A stretch of DNA of 45,514 bases from Nitrosomonas eutropha (GCF_003201195.1 NZ_QICQ01000024.1:1-45514); one strand, 5' to 3'. Positions 1-8,967 are shown, counted from the stretch's first letter. Program-made: numbers and translations. Notes: generated by a model not told the origin, from the letters alone.

Positions 1-2
1 TC

Positions 3-128
3 CCTTTCGCTGTGGGCACAGGAGGCAAATTTAAGATGAATATGTATTTCTGGCCCTTGTTGATCATTGTCATAGGCGGTGGATACTTCTTCTTCTCTTC
101 AAAAAGTCAAAAAGAAAAAAATACATAG
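3..128 (+). CDS. C-terminal end of an AmoD/PmoD-like membrane protein (5' partial)
   Basis: An open frame enters from the left edge and stops at TAG 126-128, giving the last 41 residues of a protein. The visible part is a short polar stretch, then one hydrophobic segment (about WPLLIIVIGGGYFFF) and a Lys-rich tail, which is a typical C-terminal membrane anchor with the tail in the cytoplasm. The next genes are copC and copD. In Nitrosomonas the amoCAB operon is followed by two small membrane proteins (orf4/orf5, AmoE/AmoD) and then copC-copD, so this is most likely the AmoD-type protein, thought to help copper loading of ammonia monooxygenase. The family assignment comes from context and the anchor only; the domain that would prove it lies outside the window. 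Confidence 0.5.
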   Translation, partial: PFAVGTGGKFKMNMYFWPLLIIVIGGGYFFFSSKSQKEKNT

Positions 129-224
129 TCGGATCATTCGTACAGGAATACTAAAATAAATTTTTATTTGGCGAATAGTAATCCTGATTCTTTTATTTGT
201 CTTAATTATCAATAGGATGGTGAT

Positions 225-656
225 ATGATCAAGAATAATTATTTTAAATTTATTATGATAAAGCTAGCTACTACGGTAAAGATGAATATTGCAATTCTAG
301 GATTTGGATTGGTAATTCTGGTGGCGCATCCTACTGCTGTGTTTGCACATGCTGAACTAGTTAAAGCTGAGCCTGCGCGCAGAGCTGTTCTTGCCGATTC
401 TCCGCAACAAATTAGGTTATGGTTCAATGAGGAAATTGAGGCAGATTATGCTTCGCTTTCCTTGCTTGATGCAGATAATAAAGTTTTAACGGAAAAAAAA
501 CCTATTGCACATCCAGACGATTCAAAATCTATCTACCTGGAGCTGCCGGAATTAGCAGAAGGTCGGTATACAGTTAAGTTTCGGGTGTTGTCGGTAGATG
601 GGCACGTACTGGATTCAGAATATAAATTTACGGTTAAGAAAAATAAAATTAAGTAA
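225..656 (+). CDS. copC: CopC-like periplasmic copper-binding protein
   Basis: 143 residues. A long signal peptide ends around VFA, so the mature protein begins with HAEL, placing a histidine at position 1 as in Cu(II)-binding CopC proteins. The C-terminal segment VLSVDGHVLDSEYKF carries the conserved Asp and His that complete the Cu(II) site, and the rest fits the small CopC beta-barrel. The start ATG at 225 has an AGGA-like ribosome site about 8 bases upstream; an internal Met (MNIAIL) would give a shorter signal peptide. It lies 5 bases before copD, so the two are almost certainly co-transcribed. Expected role: binding and hand-over of periplasmic copper, here probably serving the copper-dependent ammonia monooxygenase. 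No Met-rich loop for Cu(I) is seen. Confidence 0.9.
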   Translation: MIKNNYFKFIMIKLATTVKMNIAILGFGLVILVAHPTAVFAHAELVKAEPARRAVLADSPQQIRLWFNEEIEADYASLSLLDADNKVLTEKKPIAHPDDSKSIYLELPELAEGRYTVKFRVLSVDGHVLDSEYKFTVKKNKIK

Positions 657-661
657 AAGTA

Positions 662-2806
662 ATGGAAGTTGTTGCGATACTCGCTCGTTGGTCACAGCTT
701 GTTGCTAATCTGGTATTGCTTGGCAGTTGTACTTATCTCGCGGTAGCGGGCGCAAGGAAGGAGTTATTTAGTAATAACTGGATCCTACGTTTAGAAAAAT
801 TATTTCCATTGTTGGCTTGTATAATTTTAATTGGTCTCGTAGGGATTTTGGCAACTACTACGGGAAAAGCAACAGGGATTGAATCAAACGTATGGAAGCC
901 TGATGCATGGATAAAAATTGTCCAACATACCAATATGGGGCACATGTGGGCAGTACGTGCGGTATCAGCTTTGCTTTTGCTGGGTGCTGCTACATTTGTC
1001 TCGCTAAAACGTGAGCGGGCCAGATGGCATTACGTCATGGTTGCAGGCTTGGCATCTCTGCCTTTGATAGCTTCTGCTATGGTAAGTCATGCTGGTTCAG
1101 ACGAGAATTTCTTGTTTTATGCTCCTGTTTATGTCATGCATATTTTGATGGCTGGAGTGTGGTTTGGTGCGCTGCCGGCATTTTTGTTTATTATTTTTGA
1201 TCGACGTAATTGTGAGGAAAAGGGTACTCAACTGGTTTTGAATGTAGAAAGCCTTAAGAAGTTTTCTTTCATTGCTTTGCCCGTTATGACTGTAATTATA
1301 TTAACAGGCCTGGTTCTGACAGATCGGATGGTTGAGAATTATTATCATGCACTGGTTGCGAGCACTTATGGCTGGGCATTGATCATCAAAATTTCTTTAT
1401 TGGTGGTTATTTTATTGATAGCTTTCCAGGCACGATCAAAGTGGCTTCCTTCATTTGAACGAGTTTGTGATTCGATTAATTTCTCCGAGCTTAAAAAGGA
1501 AAGTGAACGGAAGAATTTCCTATTTTCAAAAGTAATGCATAAAGCTGTTCAGGCAGAAAACTATGATTATGATGGGGATGCTGCCAATATTGGTGTGGAA
1601 AAATTAAGGAAATGGGTTCGGATTGAATTTTTATTCGCATTGTTGCTTGTATTGTTTGCAACAATCCTCTCCAACTCTGTGCCCGCTAAACATGCAATAG
1701 TTGAAAATTGGCCTTATTCATTCCGCTTCACAATAGAGGGAACTTTGGGAGCGGGGACATGGAAAGATCCAAGTGTTCAGTTTTTTCTGGTATTGGGAGT
1801 CATTTTATTTGTTACAGCGATTGGTTCATTCTTGCTGGGGATAAAAAAAAACAGGAGTCCCAGAAAACATAATATGGTGACAATGGCGCTAATGTTAGGT
1901 TGCGCAGCTGTTACGTTACCCCAATTTGCTGTTGATGCGTTTCCTGAAACATATCGAAATACACCAATTCCATTTGATGCAATTTCAATTTCGAATGGAA
2001 CAGCTCATTTTTCTGAATTTTGCTCCACTTGTCATGGGCCGCAAGGGATAGGTAATGGCATTCTTGCTAAAACCCTACCGAAGATGCCTACAGATTTACT
2101 CACTGATTTATATACATCGAGACATCTTGCTGGCGATTTTTTTCATTGGATAAGTCATGGTATTAAAGAAGCAGGCATGCCTGGTTTTTCTGAAAAGCTA
2201 GAGGAAGAGGATCGATGGGATATTGTTAATTATATTCGAGCAATGTCGAGTGGCTATCAGCTAAGGTGGCTGGGTCCCATTGCTGCTTCGTATAAACTCT
2301 CAACGACACCACCTGATTTCCAGTTTACAACCTATACTGACACTACTGGTACTCTTAAAGAATATCGACAAAATAAAAATGTTTTGCTAGCATTTTTTAG
2401 CTGGCCCAGTTCTTTAGAAAGATTGAAAGAGTTGAGCGAAAATTACGAAAAATTTAGAAACTTAAATACTGTTATACTCGCCATTCCTTTAGATGAATAC
2501 AGTGAAACAGCAATAGCTGACTTTGCTGCCAATAACTCTATTGAAGTGGTAAGGGATGGATGGCTTGAAATAAAAGATAGTTACATTTTATATAGGCGAA
2601 CCCTTAAATATCCTGATATTCTAGGAAAAGGTAATATACCTGATCACATGGAATTTCTTGTTGATCGGTTTGGCTTTTTGCGTGCACGATGGATACCCTC
2701 GATGGATCAATTTGGCTGGGATAACCTGGTGTTACTTACTGATCAACTTCAGCAACTTAATCAGGAAAAGGAGATATTGCCACAGCTGCATAATCATGCA
2801 CATTAA
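662..2806 (+). CDS. copD: CopD-family membrane protein fused to cytochrome c and thioredoxin-like domains
   Basis: 714 residues, far longer than a typical CopD of about 300. Residues 1-260 and 320-345 are a multi-helix membrane region of the CopD type, followed by further hydrophobic segments near 375-395 and 410-425. A class I cytochrome c domain follows, with the haem motif CSTCH at 454-458 and a likely Met axial ligand in the GMPGF segment. The last ~170 residues (LLAFFSWPSS onward) resemble a redoxin/SCO-like thioredoxin fold but contain no cysteine, so it cannot do thiol chemistry. The C-terminus ends in HNHAH. Expected role: copper uptake or delivery across the inner membrane, possibly coupled to electron transfer in the periplasm. 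Directly downstream of copC in a copper operon. Confidence 0.85.
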   Translation: MEVVAILARWSQLVANLVLLGSCTYLAVAGARKELFSNNWILRLEKLFPLLACIILIGLVGILATTTGKATGIESNVWKPDAWIKIVQHTNMGHMWAVRAVSALLLLGAATFVSLKRERARWHYVMVAGLASLPLIASAMVSHAGSDENFLFYAPVYVMHILMAGVWFGALPAFLFIIFDRRNCEEKGTQLVLNVESLKKFSFIALPVMTVIILTGLVLTDRMVENYYHALVASTYGWALIIKISLLVVILLIAFQARSKWLPSFERVCDSINFSELKKESERKNFLFSKVMHKAVQAENYDYDGDAANIGVEKLRKWVRIEFLFALLLVLFATILSNSVPAKHAIVENWPYSFRFTIEGTLGAGTWKDPSVQFFLVLGVILFVTAIGSFLLGIKKNRSPRKHNMVTMALMLGCAAVTLPQFAVDAFPETYRNTPIPFDAISISNGTAHFSEFCSTCHGPQGIGNGILAKTLPKMPTDLLTDLYTSRHLAGDFFHWISHGIKEAGMPGFSEKLEEEDRWDIVNYIRAMSSGYQLRWLGPIAASYKLSTTPPDFQFTTYTDTTGTLKEYRQNKNVLLAFFSWPSSLERLKELSENYEKFRNLNTVILAIPLDEYSETAIADFAANNSIEVVRDGWLEIKDSYILYRRTLKYPDILGKGNIPDHMEFLVDRFGFLRARWIPSMDQFGWDNLVLLTDQLQQLNQEKEILPQLHNHAH

Positions 2807-2917
2807 TTCTATCAAGAGAAACTTCAGAAAGAAGAGTTTTAGTTGGCCTATTTAAGTAGGTTTAATAATAAAATTGTAGAGCTTGTAGAGCAATTTTTAA
2901 CTGTGAGAGGGGGTGGT

Positions 2918-3475
2918 ATGAAAAATTTTCTAGTCGGTGTTGTTTTTTCTGGTTTGATTGTTTTGTTGACTGGTTCAGCGTGGGCACATTCACATCCAGG
3001 TGAGGATTCAAAAGTAGTAAAAGGAGCGCATGGCGGGCAATTGCTTGCAACAGGTCCGTATCACTTTGAGTTGCTGGCTAAGGATGGTGAATTACGTTTG
3101 TATATTACTGATCAAAACAATCGTGATCAAATACTTTCTAAGGGCGGATCAGCAAAAGCAAATATTTTTGATAAAGATGGAAACAAGGTTTCAATAAAAC
3201 TGACGCCTATATTTGCAAATTTCATGAAAGGAACAGGCGATTTTAAAATTACTCCCGAAACAGTAATATCTGTTTTCGCAGTACCAGAGGATAATAAAAC
3301 ATATACTGCTCGATTTACATCGTTAGTTCAAGGAGCGTCTGCCGACACTAAAGAAGAAGAGGCACATGAACACCATCATGGAGATGCTGAGGATGAAAAT
3401 GCCACTGAGCATGAGCATGAGCATGAACACGAATCTTCTTCCGAAGAAAGTGAAAGCAATACCGAAGAAGATTAA
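2918..3475 (+). CDS. Secreted His-rich protein of the copper operon
   Basis: 185 residues from ATG 2918, preceded by a strong ribosome site (GAGAGGGGGTGG). The frame stays open to TTG 2843, but the ATG gives a clean signal peptide (MKNFLVG to SAWA) and is preferred. The mature N-terminus starts HSHPGED; the core (about residues 35-140) is a small beta-rich domain seen beside metal transport genes but of unknown function. The tail from about residue 150 is acidic and His-rich, with HEHHH and a run of alternating His-Glu. This is a typical low-specificity metal-binding tail for Cu, Ni or Zn. It is the last gene before the hairpin at 3525-3562, so it is read as a copper-buffering member of the same transcript. 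The function is inferred. Confidence 0.75.
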   Translation: MKNFLVGVVFSGLIVLLTGSAWAHSHPGEDSKVVKGAHGGQLLATGPYHFELLAKDGELRLYITDQNNRDQILSKGGSAKANIFDKDGNKVSIKLTPIFANFMKGTGDFKITPETVISVFAVPEDNKTYTARFTSLVQGASADTKEEEAHEHHHGDAEDENATEHEHEHEHESSSEESESNTEED

Positions 3476-3524
3476 GAATATTATCATTCGTACTGCTGAG
3501 TTCTAACTTAGAATTAAAAAAGTA

Positions 3525-3562
3525 AGAAAAAGCAGGATAATTTAAATTATCCTGCTTTTTCT
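3525..3562. terminator. Perfect 19-bp palindrome, likely bidirectional terminator of the copper operon
   Basis: Two 19-base arms are exact reverse complements with almost no loop, 50 bases after the stop of the His-rich protein gene. The core pairs GCAGGATAA with TTATCCTGC and the outer part is A-rich on the left and T-rich on the right, so a transcript from either strand ends its hairpin in U residues. This fits rho-independent termination. Confidence 0.8.
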
Positions 3563-3993
3563 GTATTTTCAGCTCGAATTATCTTTGATAATCGTTACTC
3601 ACATGAGCTTTATTCAGTTTTTATTGAATCTCATCTCTGCAAACCTGCGATAACACACGCATGTTTTCTAGTAGATCTTATTGAATTATTCGACAATTTG
3701 AAGCAACCTGTATCATAAAATGACAGCTTGGTTGATATTTCGGGCAGTTAGTCTTTAAGGTTAATCAGAAAGCCAAAGTTTTTCTGTGAGCATCGCCTGA
3801 TTTCCATCTGTAGTGTCTTACTTGATTCAATTATTAGTTGAGCGAATTTTTATTTATAGTAATAAACTGTATTAAATAATTGGTGTTTTCTAAATATCTT
3901 CTGATGTTTTGTATCGTTAGGTTACTATCAGTATCCTCGTGATTTGATGTAGTTTTACTTGTTACACTGATTCCCTCATCTTACCCCCTTGCA
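3563..3993. other. AT-rich intergenic region of about 430 bases
   Basis: No convincing gene on either strand. The stretch is strongly A/T-rich and lies between the copper operon terminator and the ABC protein gene, so it should hold the promoter of the latter. A weak sigma-70-like pair can be drawn (TTGAGC, 16 bases, TAATAA, near 3838-3865), but in such AT-rich sequence this has little weight. Confidence 0.4.
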
Positions 3994-5691
3994 ATGCCAG
4001 ATAAGCGGCTAGTGATTCAGATTGAACTGTTGAAGCGCTTTTTAACCTGGAATGGATCCCACTGGACATCCTTTATAATAATTATTGTTGTTGGTGGATT
4101 GGCTGCTATCTCAGCTTCATTAATCCCATTAATAGCAGGGCAATTATTTACTCAAATATTACCCGGAGGTAACCGGCAGTTACTGCAATCACTTCCTTTG
4201 ATATTGGTGGTACTCTTGTTAGTAATCGTTATCGCCAGTTGGTCAGGATATTATGTGATTCATCGCTTGCTTGACGGGCTCATACTGGATATACGTGTGG
4301 AAATATTCAAGAAATTACTGATATTGCCGCCAGCTTGTTCCGATCTTCCTGCTAACACAATTTCCTTATACTTCTTCAAATCTATAGAAAAGCTATATCG
4401 CAATGCTATCTCACTTGGAATCTGTTTATACAGAGATTCCCTGATTGTAGTCGGATTATTTTCAATAATGATCTGGCTGAATCCGGATATATCCTTTTTG
4501 ATACTAACAGTGCTGGCTGCAGCGCTTTTAATCAGGCAAATATTTTATGCGAATACTTATCAGCGAAGTATGCTGGATCAAGAACAACATGAAGTTTCCA
4601 GAGTGATATCCAAAACACTGCGACATAGCAGAGTTATCTTCTTGGATAAAGGTTATAAACAAGAGGTTGAGCGTATCCGAAATATGTTCAGGCAATTACA
4701 ACTTACTTTACTGAGGCAGATCTATCAGACAGGACTACTGGAATTATTGGCCTCTATTTTCCTGGCAGGGATACTTACAGGGATTCTTTATTATTTTTTG
4801 CAACAACTTGTTCTGAGCCAATTGACTGTAGAGGACGCTGTTGCATTTTTTACGGCAGGGCTGATGCTTGTTTTTCCGTTGAAGCGATTGTCTCATATCA
4901 ATTTGTTACTGCAGCAATGTAATGAAGCATTGCACGTTATTTTTTCATTGTTGGATCAGAATTCTGAAATGGTTGTTGAAAATACTCTTGCTGTCCGGGT
5001 TGAACGTGCCAAGGGTAAGCTGCGGCTTGAGAGTGTTAGTTATAAGGATTATCAGGAAAAATCTTGGTTACCCTACTTTAACCTTGAAATCGCTCCTGGA
5101 AAGAAAATTGCATTAATAAATCATGATGTTCGTATTAACAAACTATTTGCCGATCTTGTTTGTGGTTTCGAGCAGCCATCAACCGGCAGAATTTTGCTGG
5201 ATGATAAAGATATTAGTCGGATAAGCCATGCTGAATTATGTGGCAATATCGCCTGGATTACTCCAGATGAAGATCTTTTAACTGACACAATTGCAGCAAA
5301 TATTGCCTACGGCAGTTTACGTTGCAGTAAGGAGATAGCGATTACTACAGCAGCACATGCTAGTCAGGCAATGGAATTTATCTGTAAGCTGCCACATGGT
5401 CTGCAAACGAAGCTCAAGAGATGTAACGATGTGCTTTCCGATGACCAGCGCCAGCGTATTCTTATTGCCCGAGCGCTATTAAAGGATCCCGGTATTATTA
5501 TTCTGGATGAAAGTATTGCCTGTTTCGATACTGATAATCCTTTCTTGATGCGCGCGCTGTGCGTATTACTTAGTAATCGCACAGTTCTGATTCTTTCGGC
5601 GCGCCCTGCAATACTTGATCTTGCTGATCAGCTGTTAGATCTTGGGAACCTGGATGCATTATCTATGATTAGCCAGACTTCAGTCAGATAA
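3994..5691 (+). CDS. MsbA-like ABC half-transporter with degenerate ATPase domain
   Basis: 565 residues with the order of an ABC exporter half: about six membrane helices in residues 20-310, including an MsbA-like PLKRLSHIN segment, then a nucleotide-binding domain from about 330. The fold is kept but the catalytic motifs are not. The Walker A region (375-383) reads INHDVRINK with no glycine. The Q-loop Gln is replaced (ITPDED). The signature is LSDDQ (481-485) in place of LSGGQ, and the H-loop His is lost (LSARP). Only Walker B with its Glu (LDES, 504-507) and the D-loop Asp remain. The reading frame is intact over its full length. The protein probably cannot hydrolyse ATP alone; it could pair with an active half elsewhere or have another role. 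The start ATG has a poor ribosome site. Its substrate is unknown. Confidence 0.8.
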   Translation: MPDKRLVIQIELLKRFLTWNGSHWTSFIIIIVVGGLAAISASLIPLIAGQLFTQILPGGNRQLLQSLPLILVVLLLVIVIASWSGYYVIHRLLDGLILDIRVEIFKKLLILPPACSDLPANTISLYFFKSIEKLYRNAISLGICLYRDSLIVVGLFSIMIWLNPDISFLILTVLAAALLIRQIFYANTYQRSMLDQEQHEVSRVISKTLRHSRVIFLDKGYKQEVERIRNMFRQLQLTLLRQIYQTGLLELLASIFLAGILTGILYYFLQQLVLSQLTVEDAVAFFTAGLMLVFPLKRLSHINLLLQQCNEALHVIFSLLDQNSEMVVENTLAVRVERAKGKLRLESVSYKDYQEKSWLPYFNLEIAPGKKIALINHDVRINKLFADLVCGFEQPSTGRILLDDKDISRISHAELCGNIAWITPDEDLLTDTIAANIAYGSLRCSKEIAITTAAHASQAMEFICKLPHGLQTKLKRCNDVLSDDQRQRILIARALLKDPGIIILDESIACFDTDNPFLMRALCVLLSNRTVLILSARPAILDLADQLLDLGNLDALSMISQTSVR

Positions 5692-5787
5692 TATCTATTT
5701 TTGATGATGTTGCGTTAAGGTAAACATGTCACTGATATAACGAACAGCATAACTATGATTATATTGGCAACGTTAGGGGTATTTTGA

Positions 5788-6333
5788 ATGAAATTTCTTT
5801 TTGATCTTTTTCCGATAATCCTGTTTTTCGCCACCTACAAAATTTACGGTATCTACAGCGCGACAGCGGTTGCCATCGTCGCTACTTTTGCTCAAATTGG
5901 CTGGGTGTGGCTGCGCCACCGTAAGGTTGACAATATGTTATGGGTGAGTCTTGCAATCATTATCGTTTTTGGTGGTGCAACGCTCATCCTGCAGGATGAG
6001 ACTTTTATTAAATGGAAACCTACCGTGCTTTATTGGTTGTTTGCTGTCATTCTTTTTTTGGCACACAGTTTTTTTGGGAAAAATCTGATCCGAGCTATGA
6101 TGAAGGATCAGATCAAGTTGCCTGAACCGGTATGGGTGAGGCTCAATATCAGCTGGTCAGTTTTTTTTGGTGCGATGGGGGCTCTTAATCTTTATGTTGC
6201 CTACAACTATTCGACCGATACCTGGGTAAATTTCAAATTGTTTGGCTTCATGGGGCTTATGTTTGTCTTCATTATCCTGCAGGCTCTTCTGTTGGGAAAA
6301 TACATGGAGAAAAATGATAACCAGAAAATATAA
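5788..6333 (+). CDS. yciB: Inner-membrane septation protein A (YciB family)
   Basis: 181 residues, the usual length, with five to six hydrophobic helices and the family start [14 protein letters not shown]. Other family features are the WKPTVLYW loop, the [10 protein letters not shown] segment and the [16 protein letters not shown] segment. YciB is an inner-membrane protein linked to cell-envelope synthesis and septum formation; its exact activity is not settled. The start ATG is preceded by TAGGGG. It lies 21 bases before mutY on the same strand and may be co-transcribed with it. Confidence 0.9.
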   Translation: MKFLFDLFPIILFFATYKIYGIYSATAVAIVATFAQIGWVWLRHRKVDNMLWVSLAIIIVFGGATLILQDETFIKWKPTVLYWLFAVILFLAHSFFGKNLIRAMMKDQIKLPEPVWVRLNISWSVFFGAMGALNLYVAYNYSTDTWVNFKLFGFMGLMFVFIILQALLLGKYMEKNDNQKI

Positions 6334-6354
6334 TTATGATGTACCGTTAAATTT

Positions 6355-7485
6355 ATGATTCAACAGGCAACCAGACGGCCTCGGACTTCAGCTGTTGAAT
6401 CAGATTTTTTCGCTGGCAGGTTGATCCGCTGGCAGCTTGTATACGGGCGACATTCCCTGCCATGGCAGGGAATCAGTGATCCTTATGCTATATGGATATC
6501 CGAGATAATGCTGCAACAAACACAGGTCAGCACGGTTATTCCATATTACGAGCGTTTTATGACTGTTTTTCCAAATATTGCACCACTTGCCAGCGCGCCG
6601 GTTGAAGAAGTGCTCACGCTATGGAGCGGTTTGGGTTATTACTCACGCGGACGCAATTTGCACCGGACAGCACGTATGATAATGGAGCAGTATGGTGGCG
6701 CTTTTCCGCAGGATATCGCTACACTTCAACGATTGCCAGGGATAGGCCGTTCTACCGCAGCGGCCATTGCTGCTTTTGCATTTGGTAAGCGTTGCACGAT
6801 TCTTGACGGAAACGTCAAGCGTATTTTGATCCGTTACTTCGGTGTTAACGGGCACCCAGGTGAAAGAATGATTGAAGAACAACTGTGGCAATTGGCGGAA
6901 GGTCTGTTGCCTGTTGAAGAAGATCATAAAACTATAGCATCCTATACCCAGGCACTAATGGATCTTGGAGCGCTGGTCTGTGTGCGTACCCAACCACGTT
7001 GCGAACATTGTCCGTTACAGGCTGATTGCTACGCATATCAGAATGATCTGACGGCCGTTTTGCCTGCTCCCAAGCCCAGGAAAACGCCTCCTGTCAAAGA
7101 AATTGTACATTTAATCCTCCTGAATCAAGGCCGTATTTTGCTAAAGAAGCGACCAGCTTCCGGTATTTGGGGTGGATTGTGGTGTTTCCCGGAAACTTCT
7201 ATTGATGAGGACAGTGTTGATTACTGTAAAAAGAATTTACATCTACAGGTGTTAAAATTTGCTGTGCTTCCTCATTTGCAACATACGTTCACACATTTTA
7301 AATTGATTATTCAGCCGCAACTCCTGCAATCAATAATGTATCTGCCCGAATGTGAAGAAAATAGCGAGGAAAATGACTTTCTTTGGATGACAATTGAGGA
7401 AGCTTTGCAACGGGCAATCCCCGCTCCTGTCAGAAAATTGTTGTTAATGACCCAACCCTTACTCCAATCTTGTGTTCATGAGTAA
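6355..7485 (+). CDS. mutY: Adenine DNA glycosylase MutY
   Basis: 376 residues, full length. MutY removes adenine mispaired with 8-oxoguanine. The catalytic Glu lies in the SEIMLQQTQV motif (Glu50), the helix-hairpin-helix is LPGIGRSTAAA from 127, and the catalytic Asp is in LDGNVKR (Asp151). Four cysteines at 209, 216, 219 and 225 have the C-x6-C-x2-C-x5-C spacing of the 4Fe-4S cluster. The C-terminal third is the NUDIX-like domain that reads 8-oxoG. The last 8-14 bases overlap the start of the next gene, which suggests translational coupling. Confidence 0.95.
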   Translation: MIQQATRRPRTSAVESDFFAGRLIRWQLVYGRHSLPWQGISDPYAIWISEIMLQQTQVSTVIPYYERFMTVFPNIAPLASAPVEEVLTLWSGLGYYSRGRNLHRTARMIMEQYGGAFPQDIATLQRLPGIGRSTAAAIAAFAFGKRCTILDGNVKRILIRYFGVNGHPGERMIEEQLWQLAEGLLPVEEDHKTIASYTQALMDLGALVCVRTQPRCEHCPLQADCYAYQNDLTAVLPAPKPRKTPPVKEIVHLILLNQGRILLKKRPASGIWGGLWCFPETSIDEDSVDYCKKNLHLQVLKFAVLPHLQHTFTHFKLIIQPQLLQSIMYLPECEENSEENDFLWMTIEEALQRAIPAPVRKLLLMTQPLLQSCVHE

Positions 7486-8116
7486 CGTAACTTCCCAGCA
7501 CTGGAAACAGCAGCAGCGTACTCATCTGCGCGAATTACGCCTGCAGATCCCAGCAGCACAGCGCGTTCTCTGGAGTGATGCAATTACCGCTGCACTGACA
7601 CAAGGCTTTCCTATCCTTGAGAATCAGCGGATTGGTTTTTATTGGCCGCATCAGGGTGAATATGACCCAGTGCCAGCCATGACAGATTTGAGAGCGCGTG
7701 GCGCCACTCTTGCCTTGCCAGAGGTAATCGGTAAAGGAGAGCCACTCAGGTTCATCGAATGGTGGCCGGGAGCGCCAATGAAAAAGGATATTTACGGAAT
7801 ATCATTCCCCGACAATACCCGGGAAATCACTGTTGACAGTATTATCATTCCACTGCTTGGTTTTGATGAACAAGGTTATCGTCTTGGTTATGGCAGCGGT
7901 TATTTCGATCGCACACTCGCAACGATGAATCCGCGTCCGCTCGCTATTGGTGTGGTATTTGAGATGCTGCGCCTGCCAACGATTCATCCGCAGCAACACG
8001 ATATTCCGATGGATTATATTGTGACTGAACAATCTATTTTGTGCAGAACAGATGCTGGCCTTATGCCGCTGACAGTTTCCGATTGTGCAGCCCGAAACAG
8101 CTTTGTCCGGGATTAG
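7478..8116 (+). CDS. fau: 5-formyltetrahydrofolate cyclo-ligase
   Basis: 212 residues from ATG 7478; GTG 7472 would add two residues. Both starts overlap the end of mutY. The enzyme converts 5-formyl-THF to 5,10-methenyl-THF using ATP. Family marks are the basic N-terminal helix (QQQRTHLRELR), IGFYWPHQGEYDP, and the nucleotide-binding loop LGYGSGYFDRTL near residue 130. In the family this loop is usually GYGGGYYDR, so it is well conserved. It is also called ygfA or MTHFS. It converges with ubiX. Confidence 0.92.
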   Translation: MSNVTSQHWKQQQRTHLRELRLQIPAAQRVLWSDAITAALTQGFPILENQRIGFYWPHQGEYDPVPAMTDLRARGATLALPEVIGKGEPLRFIEWWPGAPMKKDIYGISFPDNTREITVDSIIIPLLGFDEQGYRLGYGSGYFDRTLATMNPRPLAIGVVFEMLRLPTIHPQQHDIPMDYIVTEQSILCRTDAGLMPLTVSDCAARNSFVRD

Positions 8117-8167
8117 CTGGTTTTTGTTTCTGGTAGTGAATTCTTCGGAGAAGATCTTTCAGCTTAC

Positions 8168-8782
8168 TTAGTTACCACTCCCCCAGCGGGGCATCAGGGT
8201 ATGTGTTACACCAAGCTGGTCGAGTATACGTGCAACGATAAAATCAACGATATCCTGAATGTTCTCGGGTAAATGGTAAAAGCCGGGATTGGCGGGAAGT
8301 ATCACTGCGCCGCTGCGAGCGAGTTTCAGCATGTTTTCTAGATGGATAACAGAGAAGGGTGTTTCCCTGGCAACCAGAATGAGTTTGCGCTGTTCCTTCA
8401 GCATGACATCTGCCGCACGTTCTATTAGTTTTTGTCCTAAACCGGCTGCCACAGCGGATAGAGTACCCATAGTACAGGGGCAGATCACCATGGCATCAGC
8501 CGGGTTGGAGCCGGAAGCAACTGGTGCAAACCATTCTTCCCGACCAAAAATTCTGAGCAGGCCTGGCTCAATATTGAAATAGCTATTCAGGAAAGCTTCT
8601 GTTTCTTTGGGACGAGGAGATAGTGTCAGGGCCATTTCTTGTTGCGCCACAATTTGAGCAGCTTGAGAGTAAAGCAAATAAACTCGATGACCTTGCTGCA
8701 GAAGTATTTCCAGCAGGCGAATACCGTATGGCATACCGGATGCGCCAGTCAAGGCAATCGTAATTGTTTTCTTTTCGCTCAT
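8168..8782 (-). CDS. ubiX: Flavin prenyltransferase UbiX
   Basis: 204 residues. UbiX attaches a dimethylallyl group to FMN to make the prenyl-FMN cofactor of the decarboxylase UbiD in ubiquinone synthesis. The N-terminal flavin motif ALTGASGMPYGIRLLE is clear, as are the CPCTMGTLSAVAAG segment and the C-terminal ARILDQLG helix. It is the last gene of the minus-strand lpt-rpoN-pts cluster, 185 bases after hprK; that gap holds repeat copy A, so it may have its own promoter. Confidence 0.93.
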   Translation of the reverse strand: MSEKKTITIALTGASGMPYGIRLLEILLQQGHRVYLLYSQAAQIVAQQEMALTLSPRPKETEAFLNSYFNIEPGLLRIFGREEWFAPVASGSNPADAMVICPCTMGTLSAVAAGLGQKLIERAADVMLKEQRKLILVARETPFSVIHLENMLKLARSGAVILPANPGFYHLPENIQDIVDFIVARILDQLGVTHTLMPRWGSGN

Positions 8783-8831
8783 ATTTTTCCGGGAAGATTT
8801 TGAAGAACGGCTGCTCGGTTATGTTGTGCCG

Positions 8832-8923
8832 GAATCAGGCTTGAAGTACACAATTACTGCTTGTGAATCGTATATTTTATCTGGATTTGCTTTGTCATAG
8901 CCTGTTCTTTTTCCAGAGTTTTC
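8832..8923. repeat. Dispersed ~95-bp repeat, copy A
   Basis: This stretch in the hprK-ubiX gap aligns in the same orientation with 11052-11146 at roughly 70% identity by eye. Shared blocks include ATCAGG, AGTACACA, TTGTGAA, GGATTTGCTT/TGATTTGCTT and a T-rich end finishing in TTTTC. It has no long open frame. It may be a small diverged repeat element or a shared RNA or regulatory segment of the cluster. Confidence 0.5.
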
Positions 8924-8967
8924 ATATAGAAGCAAGGTAGTTATATGGCAGATTTTTACTTTACACT

